A DNA stretch of 64,000 bases. It comes from Toxotes chatareus. Lineage: Eukaryota > Chordata > Actinopteri > Toxotidae. A model generated the notes under the pieces. It was not told where the DNA came from. It did not search any database and saw only the letters and a list, made by a program, of their open reading frames with translations. Shown one piece after another: positions 52,691 through 64,000 of the stretch (positions are counted from its first letter, which is position 1; each line of letters starts with the position of its first letter). The DNA lies in the NCBI GenBank assembly GCA_016801885.1, contig JAFBJY010001322.1, positions 62,001-126,000 on the forward strand. Direction: 5' to 3'. A program made the translations under genes and the position numbers.

Positions 52691-54740
52691 TTGTTTGTCA
52701 GCAAAATCCACTGAGGTGGACTCTGTAACATCAGTCAGGATCCCCAGTGTTATGGAAGTCCAGAGGAAGTCGACACTCATCCAGACGTCAAAGATGAACA
52801 GAACCGGGACCTTCAACCTGCAGAGTCCCTTTTTTGGTTTCAGTAAAAAGTAATGAACAAGTTCCACCAAGCTGAACTTTTTCTTTCAGCACATTCACCC
52901 TTCTGAACGTGAATGGAAATGTAAGTGTATGTCTTGGTTGGCTTTGTCTTCAGCCCAGCCCAGAGTTAACTGTTTTAAAGACTGTTTTCCCAATGCCAGC
53001 CACTCCCTTGTCATCACTGTTCTGATTGGTCTGTCTCTTCCAGGTGAGGCTTTAAAGATGCTTCTTGTCTGATGCTAGTTTCTGGTCTGGCTGGTTTCCT
53101 GGATGCTGTTTCGATCTGTCTGACCTCATGTTCATTCATTGACCTCTCCAGCCCCTCCTCTGTGATGTAGAGCTCTGTGTAGATCTGATTCAGAAGGGTT
53201 TGGGGTTTCCTTTAGAGATCCCCTCAAACACACACTGAACTCTTCTTCAGAGTAGATTTAGTTCGTTGAAACTGGAGCAACATGTCCTGAATGAACAAAA
53301 AAGAAACAACATCAATGACTGATTCATAAAGAAAACATGTGTTCAACCCCTAAGAAACAAATGAACATATTTCCCATATTTTCCATGTCTTGAGACGTTA
53401 GTAAATGTCCCATTTGTCCATCATGTTGAATCTTTAGAGAAACCTCTTACTGTTGCAGACAGTCAGCCAGCTCCTCCTGCTTCATTCTCCTCGGGAAGTT
53501 CACTGTGATCTTCACAAAAGTCTCTCTGCTGCCCTCCTCTGCTCTTGACCCCTCACCGTCCAACCGCCCTCATCCTCCCTCTGACTCTCTGAGCATTCTG
53601 GATATCTGGACCCCACAACCTTCTGGATCTTCCAGCTCCCTCTTCAAAAGTAAATGTTCTCCTCCACCCTGGAACAGAAAACTATATGAATGACACAATC
53701 AAAGTAAAACCATGGAGCCAAACATAGATCCATTTGGGACACACTGACAATCCACTGCTCTAAAAGTGCAGCATGGAGATTTTCAAAACAGATGTCAAAG
53801 TATTGCTGTCTATGTACAGACCATAAATATGGAGCCCAGGTGTTTGATGTGCTGGGCAGACTGAGCACTGGGAACCTCTGATTTCCTGTCCCTGTGGAGG
53901 AATCATAAAAGAATTGGGTCCATTATGTTTGCAGCATCTGTGAGCGTTTTATGCTTGTACACAAACAACAGCTGTTTTTTTATGTTCTGGTGACTGTCCT
54001 GATTAAAGCAAACCTACTGTGCTGTGACATTCTCAATGAGAAAACAACAATCAGTTCTGTTATGACCAAGTCATCGAAAAGGTCCACTTTTAAATGATGA
54101 CTTTTGGACTCACACTGGGTTTGACAGAAGTCTCACCTCTGCTACAGGACACCAACACAAACACTGGAACTGGATAGGGTGCTGAGTTACAGGAGTTTTA
54201 GTTCTGATCTGGAATGACACATATAAGAACAGAAGTGCTTTTCTTGAAAAGAGACACATCAACTTTGCACAAGCCTGTGTTTCAGCCTGATTCATGTTCA
54301 AAACTGTGTCATTCATGAACCGGGAGACAAAACACAATCCTTCATCTTCATAGAAGACCAGTTATGGGACAGCTGTCTGATACATTTTAAACTCAGCTGC
54401 AACTCACTTCTTTGCAGCAGAAGGAGGCTGTCCTTTGAAATTCTTTGGGTGACCCTTTGACTTGTCACTCTTCATGGACACACAGCTGGGCTCAGGTCCA
54501 TGTTCAGGTCCGGGCCCAGAGAGTCTGGTGTGTGCTGTGCTCTGGCCTTCAACACAACACACACAGAGCTTTGAGTGTGAATAATGATGGTGCAGTGATG
54601 TGAGTGCTGGTTTCCGACATGGAGAAGAGTCATGGAGTTAAGATCCCCATCTCACCTCTGAGCTTTGGTCTGGATCTCATGGTCCCCACAGACTGCTTTT
54701 AGGGGAGGGGCCCTCCTCTCGTCCCTACACTGATTCATGA
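52690..54740 (-). pseudogene. NLR copy B: leader exons and partial NACHT exon, heavily indel-damaged
   Basis: Collinear with 46830-48940. NACHT/FISNA piece 52690-53290 (with ILTDVTESTSVD, which copy A lacks, and Walker B IFD), exon 4 about 53455-53670, exon 3 about 53830-53905, exon 2 about 54410-54530, exon 1 to ATG near 54738. Dozens of one- to six-base losses relative to copy A, many in or beside short runs, leave no usable frame. The presence of NACHT sequence missing from copy A shows it is not a simple duplicate of that copy. Confidence 0.85.
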
Positions 54741-54745
54741 TGCTG

Positions 54746-55790
54746 AATTCACATCCACATCAGCTTCCCACACACGTTCTCCCTTTCATCTGAGAGAAAT
54801 CAAAATCATTCATCTGTACATCAACTGAAATCATCCTCTCCATCATTTGTCCTGTAGAAATATCAGCTGCTCCCCCAAACGATTGGCTCTTCTTTCCTCT
54901 TCTATCAGTGTCAGTTGAATGCAGTCAGACAGCAGGGGAGGCAGAGGCTGCCATCAGCTGCTGTCTCCACCTCAGTCCACTAGATGGGGTCTGGCTGCAG
55001 TGAAGTGCAACAGCACACAGGGATCCAGGGACAGGCATTTCCATTCACTGACACACAGCCCAAACTGAGATCCACTGGTTTTATCTGACACAGTCTAAAA
55101 ACCCTGTTTTCTGATTTCACTTGAGTAAAAGTACACGAGTGTAATCAGTAAAATATATTTCAACTGTCAAAGTCAAGTGCTGATCATGCAGAACAGACCC
55201 ATTTGGTTTTTATTTCAAATCTAATCTGAAAAGTAACTGTAGCTGAAAAAAAATGTAGTAAAACATGAAATATTTCCTCTGAAAGTTGTGAAGTCAAAGT
55301 ATAAAGAAGCAGAAAAGGGAAACACTGGAGTTTCAGTGCAGACTGCAATAAAAGGACTGAGTTACTTTCACTAAAAAAGTATTAGATTCCAAAAACTTGT
55401 CGTGTTTTCAAAATAAAAAGACTCAAAGCTTTTATTCAGTGAACATTCTGTATCTCCAAGAGACTAAAACCTTAACTTCAATTGTTTTCAGTGCACCTGC
55501 TTCTAATTTGCTTGTGGGATCCCCTTGTTGTATGTATTAATATTTATGAGAGTGAATTCATGTGTTTATGAATGTTCTGTATCTGATTATCGTTTATTGT
55601 TTATTGTTTGTTAAATTATTGTATAAATGCCCGTGCTTTCCTTCTTGCCAGGTTGTCGTGGAAATGAGAACTGGTTCAAAAATGACTTACCTGGTTAAAT
55701 GAAGGTTAAATAAATAAATAAACATGAATGTCCTCTAAAGTTTCAAGCTAATATTTCAGTTTGAGATTAACGACTGTTTCAAACCTCCTC
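54746..55790. repeat. 5' flank of copy B, duplicate of 48940-50045
   Basis: Collinear with the copy A flank, again with frequent small deletions. Ends near gtttgagattaacg. Confidence 0.8.
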
Positions 55791-56394
55791 CTGATTTCAA
55801 CAAACCCACCCAACTGTAAAACATTTTTAATAAACCAGTTTCTCAGCTAAAATAACCAGAAGAACTAGTAACTGACATTGTCAACATTTTCCACTAAGTA
55901 CAGAAACCATGTCCTTTTAATGAAGACAAATCAAACCAACCAAGGCTCCACTTACTCAGTTATCGCATGAACTTCACCCCTCTGCAGCCCCCTTCCGTCA
56001 GTGTGGGAAAAGGCTTTAGTTCTTCACTTCGCTTCTTTTCCTCTGCTTCTTGTGTGAGTGAACTTTAACTGACACACACAAAAAAGCCTGAAAAAAAAAC
56101 ACCATAAATCAATGGTCAGAAAATCCAGGTAACAACAGGGAGGCTGATGAGTAAAACATTAAAACTGCTGACATTTACCTTTCAGATGGAGAAAATCACA
56201 CCCCAACGTTTGGTAAAAGGGGAAAGTAAACCCCAGAGGGGTGTGTGTGTGTGTGTTTTGTGTGTGTATGTGTGTGTGGTTCTTCATTATCCAAATATGC
56301 AGTGTGACTGGTTGGACTGGGTCTCAGTCAGACTGAAGTTCACATCTAAGACATGAAACCTCCTCATGACTCCCAGTGTGAACACACAACACTC
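55791..56394. other. No gene recognised
   Basis: Ordinary AT-rich sequence. A (GT)n microsatellite lies at 56241-56279. This is what follows the NLR flank in copy B, where copy A has the homopolymer stretch. Confidence 0.45.
56241..56279. repeat. (GT)n microsatellite
   Basis: Interrupted GT run, directly visible. Confidence 0.95.
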
Positions 56395-56730
56395 TAATAA
56401 CTGTTCACTAACTGTAATGTAAATGCTGACCCACTAATATTGTCCATTGTCTGTATTATGCTGCATGTCCTTCTCCCCCTCTCCTCCATTCCTAGCTGTC
56501 CTATCTTCCTCCTTTTCCTCCTTTCACCCAGCCCGGCCATCGGCAGGAGGGTCCCCCATCTGAGCCAGGTTCTGCTGAAGGTTTCTTCCTGTTAAAGGGG
56601 AGTTTTTCCTTGCCGCTGTCGCCTTAAGTGCTTGCTCTGGGGTTAGGCTCTGGGTCTCTGTAAAGCGCTTTGAGACAATTTTGATTGTGGAAGGCGCTAT
56701 ATAAATAAAATTTAATTGAATTGAAATTGA
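56395..56730 (+). mobile_element. L2/CR1-type LINE 3' UTR with tail
   Basis: Begins aataactgttcactaactg and ends ataaataaaatttaattgaa ttgaaattga. Same family as 1-1272, 4290-4875 and 19167-20221; only the last ~335 bases are present. Confidence 0.85.
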
Positions 56731-59700
56731 CTTTGATGAGTAACCTATTACAATCATTATTCCAGTCACATCCAATCATAGTTTCATCACTTTTTTCCCT
56801 TTTAAAGTGCTTTTCCCAGAGTTTTACTTTGAAGTCCACATGAGTCGTCTGTGATACTGGTCAGTGGTTAGCATCAAAATCAAATATAGATGAACAATGT
56901 GGTCAGCTGACTTGACATCAGAGGTTTGTTTGCCAACATGACTTGTGGAAAAAACCCAACCATCCTCCTGGATCACATCAAGGACATCAGAACATCATGG
57001 GTGACGAGGACCTAGGACCATCTGGAATCCACTTCACAAGCCCATTAACTGTGGGAGGTGAGATAGAGACATCGGACACTTTGGGGAAAGCTCGCGGGAT
57101 TTTTTCTGTCTCTTACTCTGTGACTGATATTCTGAGCAGCTGTCGGATATTTTCCTTTTGGACTAAATCATGAATCAGCCAAAATGTCATCAACCATTTT
57201 CATCTCAACGTAACAAACTTTTCCCTGGACAAAAATGGTAGATGGATTGGTGGAGACAAAAAGTCACCAGGAACGATGCACTGCATCAAACCTTTAATAT
57301 CCAGACAAACAAGGGAAAACATCTCTTAACATTCTACCTCACTGTTAAACCTAACCTCTCTACCTCAGGGACGTTTCCCAACCACAGAGCAAGAAATTTC
57401 AAGCTAGAATAAAGCTAATCAGCTCAGAAGAAATCCACTCTTCAGATGTTACCCAAATTTCCTGCTCATGTTCACTGGCCAGTGGGACACTGACGGACAC
57501 ATGGCAGAGGGTGACGGAAACTCACTGCTGCAAGAATATGATACTGTGAATCAACAAGTCCAGTTTTCCAATGAGATGGCGTCACTCCAGTAATGATGCT
57601 TCATGATTTTGGGCTCAAACCACAACAAAATGAAAAAAGATTAAAAAACAGATTCAACGAAAGTCACAGACATCCCAAAACTTTCCTTTTCTAAGAAATG
57701 GGAAAATTAGATTAAACACATTTACTGATAAGAGCTGTCCCAGTTCAAAAAAACTTGAATAAGTGAATAACTCTTTCTGGTCTTAATGGATCTAGGCCAG
57801 GAAAAAATACATTTGGGGTTGTCTGCATACCTGATAACTCAGGTCAAATCACAATATGGGAAAAAACTTTTCATGCAGATATACTCAAGTAGCTCCTATT
57901 GGACTCTGTGACATGTATACAAATGCTGAGCAGGACCAGGACTTTTTTATCAGGATGGTGAGAGGAAAAGGTCTAAAAAAAAGCTGTCTATCCCAGGATG
58001 AGAGGACCCAGTGAAGGTTTAGAGCCACATGTTAAGGCTCCTTAAATGAAGGAATATGTTTCAGAAGAATGCTGCTCATCCTCCACTCTGACCAAGAAGC
58101 ACTGAAGATGTTGAGCGGCATATTTACTAAGAAAAAAAGCATTAAAAGCTCAGTTTGCTGCTGTAATATTTTTCAGAGGAGGCCTGAAGGTTTCCAACTA
58201 AACAAACAAGACAAATGAACAATAAAAAAAAAACCACACCTCAAACTTTAAACAATACAAATGGACAGTAAATAACTGCACTTTAAACAATAACTGAACA
58301 ATAACTGCACTTTCACCTGGAATTATACAATCAATCTTGGACATTTGTGTTGATTATGCAGCTTTTAACTTCACTTTATTTTTAAATTCCGCTGTTTTAC
58401 ATTTCATATTTTAACGAATTTCACGGAGAACCTTCCAGGGATTAATAAAAACTCCCATCATCCTCTGAGCCAGACACTTGGTGTCTCATCTTGATCTGTT
58501 CATCTATGTCTGGGGTTAGCTTGAGCTGAGAAAACCCCCAGGATTGAGTGAAGGTTATCAGTAAGACGACTTCTGTGTGATGTTTTTTTTATTTCATCAA
58601 AGAGAACATTGTTCACACAGGTATGTACTGCTATGAGCCTTTCTGCTTTGCCACCAGAGACGACTACATCAAAGTGCAGACATGATGATAGTAAAGACCA
58701 GTTGGATGAATGGAAACACATTCAGTGCTGGAACATGACCAGCAGCCCCTCAAGTGGAAGATCTGCAGAAATATTTTTTTCCCCATTTTCAGAAATAGTC
58801 AAATCTGTTTTGACCTGCAAAGTATGAGTGAGGAAAGAATCAATGAAATAAATCACACTTTGTATAAGAGAACTATTGATTTGATTTGATGTTTGATTAT
58901 TAAGAAAACACCAATTTAAGGCAATGAATCCTTTTAATTTACAAAGGCAACAATATTCTTTGATGACTTTATTATCTTTTCAAAACTAAGTTAAATCATA
59001 AACTGTGGAACAGATTGTGTGACAGAAAAACAGTTTTTACTATGTAGAAGACGATGCAGCAGAGTGCAGCAGGTTTCTACAATCATTACTAAAATCTTGT
59101 GAGAGAGCCAATAAATCCAATGCTCATATTTGTCATATCGACATTTAAGGTGTATTGATTGGTTCACAACATCAACCCCATGCATTGAATAACATGCGAA
59201 AACATTCCACCTTAATAGTTGCTGTAACTGTCAGTAGCCTTTGAGCAGCACAGTGAGTTCAATGATTTTTTTTACATAGTTATTGTAACTGGTAACGATG
59301 AAAGGCAAATCCCTTCATTCATCATTCACTCTTCTGACTGTTTCTTCATTTGTGATGCATTTGCACAGAAACTTACAAAGCCAGTCTATTAAACTTGTTA
59401 GCTTGTGCTGCATCCACAGCTGCTGGAGATCAAACCTCACTGAGCTCCGTTTTCACTGCCTATCAGATGAACTTGACTCTGCCTGCATGAAACGTTTTCC
59501 TCAGAGTGGATGTTTCCAATCAGTCCTCATTCTCGGCACAAGTAAGTGTAAAGTTTGTCTTTGGTTATTGTTTAGTGATGCAGGAGGTTTGGGCTCTTAT
59601 AATATGGATTATATGTGACTTATTATGAAAACAAAACACCAAAGGGCAGTGTCTTAAAGGCCTGGTCGACAGCTGTACAATGGGGGCTGAAATCCAAACA

Positions 59701-61439
59701 GCTGCTTTGAAGTCCTCCATCAAGTGTCATCCCTACATCACAGACCCCGAGCTACAGTACATTGATGGAACTCCTAAAAAAAAACAGCACTCTCCACTTT
59801 GCTTGATGTCCAGAACTGGAATATTTAAGGGAAAGTCTCAGATGCTATTACACTCTGATCATAAGACTCCTGGATCCAGGTCTCCTTTGTTGGTCTGTCT
59901 GTGACTCACCATGATGACAAATGACCCAACTGATTGTTGAAACCCTATGGGGGAAAACCCACAAAAAAAAAAAAAAAAAGAAAAAGGAGAAAAGAAAAAC
60001 TCCACAAAGCAAGGACAAATCTCAATTTTAACTTACTCCTGGAAATAATGCTCCATCTTTAAGAATTGGAGCCCTGCCTCAGTGCCAAAGTTGCACACAC
60101 AACTGGTGAAATGTAAGGCCCTTTTTAGGATTAGATCAGGCTAAAATTCTGCTTAGACATAAACCAAGTGTGTATAGAGTTCATTTACCTATAGTGTGCT
60201 ACTGGCTTCCTTCACTGACACTTGCAGTCAGTTTGAATATCTTTATTGAAACCTGAGGCCTGATTTCTGCTGTTCTCTGGTTCTTTTTTGTAAGCTCCTC
60301 AACTACCTGTCTGCAGAACTTTAAAGTATGGAATGCAGAATCAGAAAAAGATGCTTCAGGACTGATTTAACAACACAGACTGGGAGGTGTTCAAAACTCC
60401 CGCCTTTAGAGAGGAGACTACTGTGGACTTAGAGGAGAATGCTCAGCAGTTACTGGTTACATCTGCACATGCACAGACAATATCATTCCCACAAAACAGA
60501 TTAAAACCCACCCCAATAACAAACCCCGGATAAAGTGTGAAGGTGGTCCATGCTACGTGCTCCTTCTGCTTATGTCTCAGGGACTGCTGGGGGAATACAA
60601 AAAAGGGGAAATAGACCTTTGTAGATCCATCAGACATCAGACAAGAGACAGTACAGGCTGAAACTGGAGGATTTCTCAACACCTCAGACCCACCCAGGAT
60701 GTAGAGAACTTGATGGGCCACAAGAGACAAGGCGTGGCTTCCAAAAAACCCCAGTGCAAGCTTTCCAAACAAATATACCAGCTTCCTTATACTAAACTGG
60801 GAAGGGGAGTGGCCGAAATGTGACATCTAAAATCAATATACTCTCGTTCTAACAAATAGTGTTTCCATTGGAGGTGTACTACATTAAGCCATGCTGTAAC
60901 AGCCACTATCACTAAAGGGTGTGCTGGAACGCTGCAAATGTTTCTTCCACTTTACTGCACAACAAACTGATTTGTTCATCTGAACCACTAATAAAGTGAT
61001 TAATCACTGAGAAACACATTTCATTTTCTTACAACCTTTTCATAGTTTCAAAGAAACGGCAAAAAGTTTGCTTTGCATTAGTAGTAACATAACAGCTGTG
61101 ATGTGGCTGAAAATGATCAGTAAACAGTGAAATAAGGCTGATATCTGGGAAAATCCAAACTGGTAGAAAAGGAAATTTTTGGGCTAAAAATACCTGGAAG
61201 ATAGAAAATGCTCAGACTGTTGAAGTCATGTTTGCTTCTTTTTCTCTCGAATCAACTTTTCCACAGGACAGGGACTGTGGATTTTATCTCCATCATTTCC
61301 ATTAGAATTAGATCAGCATTTAAAAACTCAATATTGTCCAAAGAAGATAAGCACACAATCAAACCACTGGGCTATGGGTAATTATTGTCGTCCCAATATC
61401 ATTTGGACAAAACATTTCAAAAAAATTAACTTCTAAACT
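56731..61439. other. 4.7 kb without recognised gene
   Basis: Only short frames occur. The longest, 60443-60826 on the minus strand (127 aa, FGKLALGFFGSHALSLVAHQ), matches no family I know and may be transposon antisense or chance. An A17 run lies near 59970. No RNA gene or repeat family is recognised. Confidence 0.4.
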
Positions 61440-62310
61440 AGACACTGACATGAACTACTAACATGTACTGACTCTACTGACTTCTGAACTTGTCTCTGGC
61501 TGTGTCCCTTACTGCAGCCTGTGACATCTGGCTGTCTCCCGGACCTGAAGTGGACCCTCCACATTGACTGTTTGGAAGAAGGCTTTTAGCAGAGGTTATA
61601 CTTCCCCAGTCAGCTCAGGGTTAACCTGCCTAAGGACTGCTGATCATTTTACAGCGCATCATCCCGTCTGTCCTCTGCACTTCCATCACCGTGGTTTGGA
61701 TCACACCAAACGGGGTAAGACTGGACTACGGGCAATCCGGCTCAGAGAGGATTATCGGGACCACCTACCCTCCAAAACAAGACCTATACCAGGTCAGAGT
61801 TAGGAACCGTCTAAAACATCTTGCAGACCCCTCACATCCTGGTCCAAATGTTTAAACCTCCCTCCGCCAGGCGCTTTCAGAAACTGCTTTTGCCAAAACC
61901 AGCGATTTAAGGACAGTTTCTTCCCCAGGCTGTGGCTCATGAATTTTGACTGTTTTTTCCCCCCTACCTCCTTTCAGCATCTTTTCCCTTTTTTCCCCTA
62001 CCTCATTTCACTGTCTCTTTATGTTGTTTTTTTTGCACTATAACCTGCATATCTCTGTCATAGCCCAGATATATATTATACATATGTAAATAGTTATATA
62101 GTTATCTTAGTTTCCCGGAACAAATTACCACCCACTTTTTGCACCATTAGTGTTCCTCGGTTGTGTGTTGTTGTTGTTGTCTTTGTTGTTTTACGCAGGG
62201 GAGGAAGAAAACCGGTCAATTCCCTGTTTACAAACATGTACAAACTTCAATAAACCTGATTCTGATTCTGAATGTTGATACATCAAAGGCATCAAAGGAC
62301 AAAAAACACA
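61440..62310. repeat. Duplicate of the 27720-28020 segment, with deletion and LINE insertion
   Basis: Bases 61440-61530 match 27725-27757 joined to 27930-27976 (about 170 bases missing, with gactt-type microhomology). Bases 62270-62310 match 27985-28025 (aatgttgatacatcaaaggc). A LINE lies between. Confidence 0.75.
61532..62275 (+). mobile_element. Non-LTR retrotransposon 3' part with TTCTGA-type tail
   Basis: Encodes, across frames, PDLKWTLHID-like text, FYSASSRLSSALPSPWFG, LRAIRLREDYRDHLP and a VRNRLKHLADPSHP block, the RT C-terminus, then a 3' UTR ending aataaacctgattctgattc. The 27.9-kb copy gives its empty site. Tail matches 13978-14130 and 46720-46830. Confidence 0.8.
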
Positions 62311-64000
62311 CACATCCACAGCTGCTGTGGATGGTTTAACAGGTAGAGATCACAAATAATGGATGACCTGATACCCTTTATCTGTTTCCATAAAAATGAG
62401 GAAATCTCCCAAACACAAACTTAACCACAATGTGATTCACAGTTAACAAACACACTTGCATGTAAACTCTCACCAGCATAAAATAAGTCATTTAACTTTC
62501 ACCATCAGCTTCCTACTTGATTCAGGGTGACGGGTGTAACTGTTATCCAGTGTGATGCAGAGAAGAGACCAACATACAGCAGGACTCTGTGGATTTAAGG
62601 TCTAACAGCACAAGATAAGTTGAACGAGATCTAAAAAAAAACATGAGTCAAAATGATTGAAGGAGGGGCTTATTATGGACTGACAGGAGACAGAAAGACA
62701 CTTTCCAGTCATTTCTACCAGCAGTCAGTGAAAAAACACTCAGCTTTACACCTCACTCTGACAAAAAAGACAGCCCAGTTCAGCCTCTGCACAGCTCTGA
62801 AGGACAAACACTGCTGTGACTGTATTTAAGAGGCAACATCATGATTCACATTAACAACTGACAATCATATCATTAATAAAACATTAAATCAATAGCTAAT
62901 TAAAAGCTAACAGGAGATGCTGCTGCTCCCGCAGACCAAACCCTGAAACGGCTGATGCCACAGCAGAGTCAAAAAAAAGGACCTGAGGAGAGGCCCCACT
63001 CCAAAGGACCTGAGTCTCCTAAAAGACCCTTCTTGTATAGGGCAGTGTGTATATTTGAACAAGTCTGTGCTCAGAGATTCACTTTAGTTATGAGGTTTGG
63101 TCTCAACTGCAGAAGTAAACTGCAGAACAGGATGAAGCAGGATGAACAGTTTGTATTTTTAGGTAAGAAGATTTTTTCCACAATCCCAGTTTCATTTAAG
63201 CACAGACTCATCACTCTGCCTCACAAAGGCTCAATCTGTCTTACCTGCTTCACAGTCAAGAGAGAAAACAAATAAATGAAACAATAGAACAACAGATAAA
63301 TACAAAGAGGAGCAGATAGACACAAGTGTAAACATAAAATACTCGTTACTAAAAACCTACTCTGAACAGGTGGTTGTATCTACTTTGTGAAAGAGTCCAC
63401 AAATTCACACACCTCAGACTTACTGGGAGATTATTCAGGAATTTTTAGAGGCTGCAAAACCTGAAGCACAATCTTCCTGGGTGCCGAAAGCATATCCGAG
63501 GTATTTAGAAGAAAGTCAGCACAGTATACGCAGGGACAGTATTACACACCTGGATGTGTTTCATCAAAATAAAAATACTACCTTCTTCAACTAATATACT
63601 GCATGTCGGCTTTCAGGAGTCTGAAGACCCCAAGCAACCACCAGTGTAAGGCTGCACACTGAATGTGATATTTCAAGAGTTCTTTGTGTTAACTTTTTCC
63701 CAGTTAAACTGGAAAAGTTTGGTTTCCGTTATCAGTAACATAACACAGCTTTCTGATATGGCTGTAACTGATCAATCGTGAGTGACATATGGGCTGATAT
63801 CCCAAAAGTACAAACAAGAGCACAGAATTGAGACTAAACTCCAAACTGTGAGAGACTGAGGTAGAAGCTGCAAAAAAGGTCACAAGAGCTAGAAAACAGA
63901 GAGAGGCGTTTTAGAACAGAGCTTTTCTCTCTAATCCTTCAGCATAGATGCACAAAGTTTAGCTGCTACAGAACACACAGCCCAGGAGAGGAGAGTGTTG
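62311..64000. other. 1.7 kb without recognised gene
   Basis: Only short frames (62955-63275 plus) with no known motif. No repeat family or RNA gene is recognised. Confidence 0.4.

Noticed and set aside
60443..60826. 127-residue minus-strand frame as a membrane protein gene
   Set aside because: It has hydrophobic stretches but no family match, no splice context and no support on either side; likely chance or transposon-derived.

Overview
This looks like nuclear DNA of a bony fish (teleost). It has split exons with GT/AG borders, exons of the fish-expanded NLR family (FISNA-NACHT-LRR-B30.2, 'NLRC3-like'), L2/CR1-type LINEs with the ATTGA-type tail common in fish, sushi-type chromodomain Ty3/gypsy elements, hAT and MITE remnants, and vertebrate spliceosomal snRNA genes. 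Nothing bacterial or viral in organisation is visible. Most of the sequence is repeat or unclassifiable intron/intergenic DNA, and only a few exons look intact.

Layout. 0-6.1 kb (+ strand): the 3' part of an NLR gene. It has two LRR exons sharing one frameshift (1506-1678, 3005-3177), an LRR stub, one intact 174-nt LRR exon (3817-3990), a short linker exon and an intact B30.2/SPRY terminal exon (5516-6063), interrupted by L2-type LINEs. 7.6-12.9 kb: a hAT transposase split by a decayed minus-strand gypsy element (Gypsy-1), followed by a minus-strand LINE. 13-18.9 kb: mostly unassigned, with the left arm of a 338-bp inverted repeat at 14666. 18.9-26.8 kb: an array of spliceosomal snRNA genes, all on the minus strand (truncated U1, full-length U5, full-length U2, and a U5 3' piece). 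It is split by a LINE and by a complete, very young gypsy insertion (Gypsy-2, 20600-26089) with 514-bp LTRs and a cccag target duplication. 27-33.4 kb: a LINE fragment, the right arm of the inverted repeat, and the 3' remnant of a different gypsy lineage.

33.7-48.9 kb (minus strand): a second NLR locus, convergent with the first. From 5' to 3' it has leader exons at 48.9, 48.6, 48.0 and 47.7 kb, a FISNA-NACHT exon (45648-47378) disrupted by frameshifts and a LINE tail, an intact LRR exon (45181-45354), four frameshifted LRR exons in a tandemly repeated ~0.7-0.8-kb unit, and a degraded B30.2 exon at 33.7-34.1 kb. A LINE carrying a SINE and a deleted gypsy (Gypsy-3) lie between the LRR units. 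50.06-52.05 kb is an abnormal stretch made almost wholly of homopolymer runs and is probably an assembly or base-calling artefact. 52.7-55.8 kb is a second, indel-ridden copy of the 5' part of the NLR locus. 56-64 kb has LINE pieces, microsatellites and DNA in which I recognise no gene.

The NLR fragments belong to a cytosolic innate-sensor family (NACHT NTPase, LRR sensor, B30.2 ligand-binding end). No complete NLR coding sequence is present. The snRNA genes would serve pre-mRNA splicing. The gypsy elements carry gag, protease, RT, RNase H, integrase and chromodomain, but every copy is defective.
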